NCBI GenBank assembly: GCA_002943765.1
Contig: PQWQ01000006.1
Span: 1,674,001-1,738,000, forward strand
Reading direction: 5' to 3'
Length of the DNA: 64,000 nt
Source of the DNA: Psoroptes ovis
Taxonomy: Eukaryota; Arthropoda; Arachnida; Sarcoptiformes; Psoroptidae
The first letter of the stretch is position 1; every line of letters begins with the position of its first letter. The notes beneath the pieces were generated by a model. It searched no databases. It worked only from the letters and a program-made list of their open reading frames with translations, and was not told the origin of the DNA. The position numbers and the translations under genes were made by a program. Positions 57,719 to 64,000 of this stretch are shown here, piece by piece.

Positions 57719-59872
57719 GGTTCTACCACCACCAAATGCCACCAGAAAATAAAGAAAATTGATGTTGATGTTGTCGATGTCTTTGATATTGATGATGATG
57801 ATGAAAATATACAACAAACAAATACAAACGAACAAATACGAATAATCATCTTCAACGACAACCAGAAAATTAAATGAAATAAAATGAAACAACAACAAAT
57901 GTGTACAGAACAATAATAATGATAATAATAATTCTAAAGATTGTAAAGATATATTCACATTCACATATCCAAAGAATGGATGAATTGAAAGAAAATTTGA
58001 ACAAACACACAAACATTTCACATTTGAACATTTAAACATTTGAAACATGTACAAACACACAGTACAACAGCATTATAATAACATACACACACATGCATAC
58101 ATATATAATACAAAAAAGAAAAATATTTCTCCATTTTACTTTTTTTTTATTTCATTATTTTCTTGTATTTATTTCATTTTTTTTTTCATTTTGAACCAAA
58201 TGTCCTGGTTTTTTCTGGTTGTTGTTGTTGTTTCAGACGCTAAACATTTTTACCAACATGAAAAAAATGAAGAAATTTCCTTAACATTTACAGTGAATCA
58301 TAGAAATGAAAGTTGCAGAAATATTCAATTTCGAAATATAATTTTAGGCTTCAATTTGTTGCAATCTTGATTCAAATTGTTTTGATTATTATTTATTATA
58401 TTTTTCTTGGATCAAATGATTTATCTGGTTCTCGTGAAAAAAGAAAATTTTCTTAGGTTTTATCCTCACTGATTTGCGCTGATTTTCGGTAATTTTTTCT
58501 CATTTATTTCGCAGATATTTCTGTGATGTTTCGAAATGTTTGAATGGTAAAATATCTGTGAAACATTTCTGACAAATCAATTGGACAATCTTCTCCCTAA
58601 ATTCGCGAATTATCACCGAGATTTTCGAATCCAACAAAAAAAATGTTTTTCAATCAATTTTTTTATTCGTTTTCTTATGATTTTGGTGAATTTACCGAAC
58701 ATTTTGCATCATCATCGCCATCATCAACGTTTGCTGCTTTTTGATCATTTTTACTACGCTCTTTTGCATAACTTGTACCATACACAACAACATCACTGAT
58801 TTTAGTGTCTTTTGAAATGAATTTTTTTTATTTCATTTTATTTGATTTTTTGTGAATTTTTTTTTTGTTCATTTCTTCCAACAAATACTCAAACACACAC
58901 ATAGTAGCATTGATGAAAATTGAAATGGAAAAAAATTTCAAATACAAAAAATGAAAAAACATTTTTACATTCATTCTTCTCTACTTATGGTGTTGTGTGT
59001 TTGTATCTGTGTTTCTTGTGTGTTCGTTTGCACATAAACATATATGTAAGTAGATAATTCAAAATAATAATATCTTTGAGAACTATTCATCAAAAGAAAG
59101 AAATGAAATATTTAAATGAAATGAATAAAAAAACAATTCAATTCAATTTGAATCATTCGTTTGTTTGATTCGTTGATGAATTTAGTGCTTTTGTGTGTTC
59201 TTAATGTGAAATATTCAATGAATTCTCATTTCAAAATGACATTTCACTCTAAAAAATTGATTAAATGGTTAAATTTCACGATAAAAATACAATTAATTAA
59301 TCTACTAATTCGCTTTAAATGATTTTTGTAAACATTTCATTCAGGTATGATTGTGATTTGATTGTGTGAATTTGAATTTTGATTATTCAAAGAATGTTCA
59401 ACCATCAACTGTTTTTAAATAATAATGCATTTTTTTTTTTAATTTTTCAATTTTTTTCCTTCCTTTTGAATCGTAAATTTGAAAACAATTTGACAAATTG
59501 ACCACCAAATTCTACCATAGTAATTCCGATGAAACATTACTCGAAAAGTTTCAATTCTTGTCAATTCTCAAAGAATTCTTGATTCATTTGAAAATTTCAA
59601 CAAATTATTTCCATTTATTTCTTATTCAAATCAAATTCAAATTCAAAATTTTAAGTAATCCAGACTATCAAAAAAATTCTTTGAAACAAAAGCTCATAAA
59701 AGAGCACCAAAAAACATTGATTCAATCTTTAGACATCATTTATTTTTATTTTTCATTCATTTATTTAATTCAAAATCTATACATCTTTGATTATGTTTTA
59801 TTTTTCATTTTATTTTTATATTTTTCTTTGAGTTAATGAAACAATAATAATGATTATGATGATGAGCCTATT

Positions 59873-59894
59873 TCTCTCTCTCTCTCTCTCTCTC
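59873..59894 (+). repeat. (TC)n microsatellite
   Basis: Eleven uninterrupted TC units. Confidence 0.9.
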
Positions 59895-62697
59895 CTTTTC
59901 ATTATTTTAGTTTTATTTCATTTCATTTAATTTTTTTTTTCATTTTATTTTTTCAAATATCAAAATATATAATACACAACGCAAACACACGCAAAAATAT
60001 TATATATTCTCACACATTTTCGATTTAATATTATCATTCAATATTATTATTATATCCTTCCACCCTAATTTTTTATATGAAAATAATAATTTCTTTTTCA
60101 AACATTTCTCTCCATCCATTCACTTCATTCATTCATTCATTGATTCATTTTTTCATTTGAAAAAAATATACTAAAATATATACAATTTATGAATGTTTGT
60201 TGATGATGATGTTTGATATTATTATTTTTTTCAAATAAAATTTGTGGTAGTTTTACTTGGTTTATGGCTGTGTATCTGTGAATCTGTGTGTGTTTGTGCA
60301 TCTCTGTATTCGTGTGTGCATTTTTGTTGGATCTGAGCGCGCGTTTTAACGATGATAATGGTCCAAAATGATATTTAGAGAATCGAAAAATGCGAAAATA
60401 AAATAACAGCAGAAAATGTTTATTAAATGAAAATATGTTTCACTGTTTTAATTCAATGTATAATTCATTTTGTTTTTATTTTCATTATTATTTCAAATAT
60501 TTCTTTGTTTCATTTCGTTTCATTTGATGTTGATGTTGTTGTTTTTCAAAGCAGATATACAGAAAGAAATATACAGACACAAAAATATACCAAAAGTAAA
60601 AAACTCAAACAACAGCAGCAGCAGATACAACTTTTGATATAACTTTGACAGCATCATCATTGAAAATGATAATAATAATAATAACAACAAAAAACATGCA
60701 TAATGCATTGAAAAATCTATACATACACTGATAAATGTATTGTGAATATATATGGCAAAACATCATCAACAACATCGATATATCGACAACATCAACAACA
60801 ACTCTACCTATTATCAAATATTATTTGACATTGTTGTTGTTGTTTTCAATTTATTTTTGGTATCATACTTGATTATCATTTGATAATGATTTTATTTGAA
60901 TTTATTCAATATTTTGTTAGTTTCAGTTTCAAATAATTCATTTATTCATTCATTCATTTGTTCATAGTTTGATTCTCAAAATTTGTTTTTGAATCAAGTT
61001 TTCGATTTGAACATTTTTCATTTGTTTAAATTTGAATTCAATATGAATTCTGATTCAAATATTAATTTGAATCAAATGAAAATGAAGCAAAATTAATATT
61101 CGTAGAATATTGTATGTTGTTGAATGATAATTGAATGTTTTCTGAATTGATTTGAATCATGAATTATCATTATTATGAATTATTATCGTTATTACTACAA
61201 TAATTATCATTTATTATATATATCGTCGTGATCATCATCAACAACAATAATAATGATAATGATGAATATTATCTTTATTATTAGAAGATGAAAAAAATAA
61301 AAGTAGAAGAAGAAGACGTAAATATATTGTGTTGTATACGATTTTTTTTCATTTCATTTCATCTCATTTCAATTCATTCCATTTTATTTCATCTCGATTC
61401 ACATATATACACGCATTCATTCATTTTATTCTTTTTGTGTACACTGTTTTTTTGTATATTTCAATTGATTCATTTTTTCTTTTTTATTTCAATAATAATT
61501 TCATTTCTAGTTTTTCATTTTTGAGTATTTTTTGTTGTGTGTGTAATTTAAAATGATAATAATTCATGTTAATAATGGTTTGAATATGTTTTGTATGTTC
61601 GTGTGTGTCAAAATTGTGAATTTCGTTCACATTTATTGTTTTGCATTTTCATTTTTTCGAGTATTTTCAATATTTATTTTTGAATCGAATGAATCATCTT
61701 TGAATTATGAGTTTGCAAAAACATATTGAAATAATGAAATGATTGTTTTGAAAAGTTTTTAATTTTAAAAATTTTGAAATTAAAAATTGAAATTATCAAT
61801 AATTTAATTATTTTTTTTCCTGTTTTTTTCTAAAATTTTAGATTTTTAAAATAAATTTTAATTATTTTCAATTATTCAAAGCAGACATAAAGGTAAGTTT
61901 TCACATATTCAAGATTCATTTATGACATTTCCTTTCCATTTCTCTTGTGTTTTGTTTTTGTTTTACTTCCTAAATATGTTTAATTCATTTCAAATGATTC
62001 ATTTTACCGATTATAATTTACTTTTTCGGTCCAAATTAATACATATATGTTACTTGGTCTTATATTCATGTCTATATGTTTATTCTCTTTTCTCTTCTTT
62101 TTCTTCGTCTTTTATATTATTCCAAACGACAAAAAATGAATGAATATTAATCAAAAAATATTCAATTTTTCATAATTAATATGAAAAATTAATATCAAAA
62201 AGAAAGTATAAACAAATATTGACAAATTAATAATCTACGAATGACAATTTCAAATGTGATTATGCAATCAATTCAATCAACAGCTTTAAATCTGAGATAT
62301 TGAAAAATATGAATTCACATTCTTTTCATTTATATTATCATTGCTTGGAATTCTTATAATGATAATTATTATTCTTTTTTGAAGAAAAAATGCAAAAAAA
62401 ATCTTTCATTTCTTATTATCTTGCATATTTCATAAAAAACAAAAATAAATATTCATTGAACAATTGAATAATTTTCTTGAAATAAAAATTTATTTATCTA
62501 AATAAAATCTAACAAAGATTTCTATTTTACCAAGTGAGTTATTTGAATAAAATTTATTTTCCATTTTCCATTTGTTTCGCAATAAAATTTCAATCTTTTC
62601 TATTCATTTCATTCATTTTAATCATAATTGTTGATATTTTTTTTGAATAATAAAAATGATTTACTAAAAAATAATTTCTTTTTTCTATCTTTTGTAG

Positions 62698-63604
62698 TGT
62701 TTAACCAACAATCAGTATTGTATAATAATGATGATGATGACGATGATGATCAAAATCAAAATCATAATGATGAAGTGAGTGTAAAAGCAGCATCAAATAA
62801 CAACAATAATATTGCAACTCAAATAATAACAACAAAAATAAATAATAACATCACAAATATTGAAGATTTAGGTTCAAAATCATCAACATTATCATCATCA
62901 TTATTATTATCATCATCATCATCATCGATATTAGATCATCAAAATTTAAAAATCAATGATAATAGCAATAATATTGGAAAAATACAAGATCAAAGTTTTT
63001 ATTCAGATAATAATAATATCAAAACTAAGAAAAGAACTAGGAAAAAGCAACAACAGCAGCAAGATTATTCATGTCTAGTCAAGAATACCACCACAATTTG
63101 TACAAATAATAATAATAATGAAAATGATTTTGCTGTAAATGTAATATCATCATCATCATCGACATTAATAACAGCAACAACTAATACAACAACATCAACT
63201 ATTGTGAATAATAATATTCAACAACCTCCGCCTTCATCATTGACAGAAACTTCTTCATTTTCTTTGTCATCATCATTACTTACAACAACAATAACAACCA
63301 CAACAACAACACCAAAATCAACAACGAATTTATTTACAAGTGTTAATAATAATATTCAACAACAATTATTATCAACAAACATAACATTACCGTCCTCCAC
63401 TTTTTGTAATAATTTTAATGATTTTTCAACTTCCATTAAAACATCATTATCATCATCATCGATAAAACCAACATTAAAATATTCAATTTTATATGAACAT
63501 TTATTAAAAGAAACGATATCAACATCACCAACAACGATTATCAAAACAAATAATACATCAACAGATGATATTGAATTAATTAATAATAATGATAATATCA
63601 ATAA
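62698..63604 (+). CDS. Asn/Ser/Thr-rich protein, internal exon
   Basis: Not recognised. A 302-codon exon opened by an acceptor (TCTTTTGTAG, then TG) and closed by a donor GTAATT, in matching phase 2 with the next exon at 63684. There is no ATG in the frame, so coding starts further upstream. Composition is almost wholly low-complexity (Asn, Ser, Thr, Gln, Asp runs) with a basic KTKKRTRKK stretch (about 63027-63053), a plausible nuclear signal. The one complex segment is KPTLKYSILYEHLLKE, near the end of the exon. Such composition is common in large arthropod transcription factors and cofactors, but the family cannot be named. Confidence 0.6.
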
Positions 63605-63683
63605 GTAATTATTATTATTATTATTATTTGTTGATAATTGTGAATTTTTAATTAATTTTTCTTCTATTCGTATTTAATTTTAG

Positions 63684-64000
63684 ATTATCATCTGCTGCAC
63701 ATAATGAACAACAGTATTCATCAATTTTAAATGACAAATTAAATAATAATCTTGATAATAATAATAATAAAAATAAACGAAAAAATAAACGCAAAAATAA
63801 TTCAAACATTTTCAAAAATCATAATGATAATAATAATATTATAAATTCGGAGAAAAGAAAATCTAAAAAACAATTAGAAAAAGAGCAAGAAGAAAACATA
63901 ATAAAATCATTACAACCGATACAACAAATTGTAACAGCATTATTTTTCAATAATAATCATTTTAATAATAATAATAATATCAATTTGATCGAAATTAATA
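63684..64000 (+). CDS. Asn/Ser/Thr-rich protein, next exon (open at window edge)
   Basis: Begins after TTTAATTTTAG. It joins the previous exon in phase 2 (AA plus A gives Lys) and remains open to the last base of the window. Asn-rich with two basic clusters (KNKRKNKRKN and EKRKSKKQ) that look like nuclear localisation signals, and a short less-biased segment IIKSLQPIQQIVTALFF. Function unknown. Confidence 0.55.

Larger units (their letters stand above)
57512..62697. other. AT-rich non-coding stretch, probable long intron or 5' region of the + strand gene
   Basis: No supported protein exon. Contains a 23-T run at 57696-57718, a (TC)n run at 59873-59894, CA-rich and ATT runs. One segment, 61842-61892, is flanked by TTTTAG and by a perfect donor GTAAGT and could be a small untranslated exon. 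It has stops in the frame needed to join 62698, so it is not coding. Confidence 0.35.

Noticed and set aside
1..64000. tRNA, rRNA and CRISPR
   Set aside because: I looked for tRNA T-arm (GGTTCGA-type) patterns, rRNA-like conserved blocks and regularly spaced repeats and saw none. A tRNAscan-SE/Infernal run would be decisive.

Overview
The window is nuclear DNA from an AT-rich metazoan. Most introns are very small (about 54-97 nt), there are long Asn/Ser/Gln homopolymer tracts, and every recognisable gene is animal-type. A latrophilin lectin exon closest to arthropod Cirl, together with compact AT-rich gene structure, points to an arthropod, plausibly an acariform mite. The taxon is an inference; no rRNA, tRNA or mitochondrial marker is present to settle it.

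Layout. (1) 1-29.5 kb is gene-poor. Two minus-strand exons with matching splice phase, at 27445-27679 (signal sequence) and 11045-11543 (low-complexity linker plus first half of a SUEL/Gal-lectin domain), look like the 5' end of a latrophilin/Cirl adhesion GPCR gene. They are separated by a 15.9 kb intron, and the gene runs off the left of the window. The introns carry small mobile elements that can be bounded exactly: a hAT MITE with an 8-bp target duplication, a TTAA-flanked piggyBac-type MITE with a mariner-type MITE nested inside it, and two tiny retroposon 3' tails with target-site duplications. (2) 29.5-48.4 kb is a dense housekeeping cluster: CCT5 (+), an hnRNP A/B gene (+), RPL15 (-), a P5B ATPase of the ATP13A family (+), a small one-pass membrane protein (-) with two candidate first exons and a nested + strand ORF, the RNA helicase MTR4 (+), SUB1/PC4 (-), POLR1C (-) and RPA2 (-). 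(3) 48.4-62.7 kb is AT-rich non-coding DNA, probably the 5' region and long intron of a + strand gene. It is interrupted by one complete LTR retrotransposon (52997-57507, minus strand) with identical 189-bp LTRs and a 4-bp target duplication. (4) 62.7-64 kb holds two exons of an Asn/Ser/Thr-rich + strand protein that continues past the window edge.

The cluster genes act in protein folding, ribosome structure, RNA processing and decay, Pol I/III transcription, Pol II co-activation and DNA replication. Intergenic gaps are 100-300 bp, with shared or divergent promoters. The best candidate for something new is the retrotransposon. Its pol is plainly Ty3/gypsy-type, but its gag has a DUF1759-like region and triple zinc-knuckle pattern typical of BEL/Pao elements. 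The two are joined at a canonical U UUA AAC -1 slippery heptamer placed directly before the gag stop codon.
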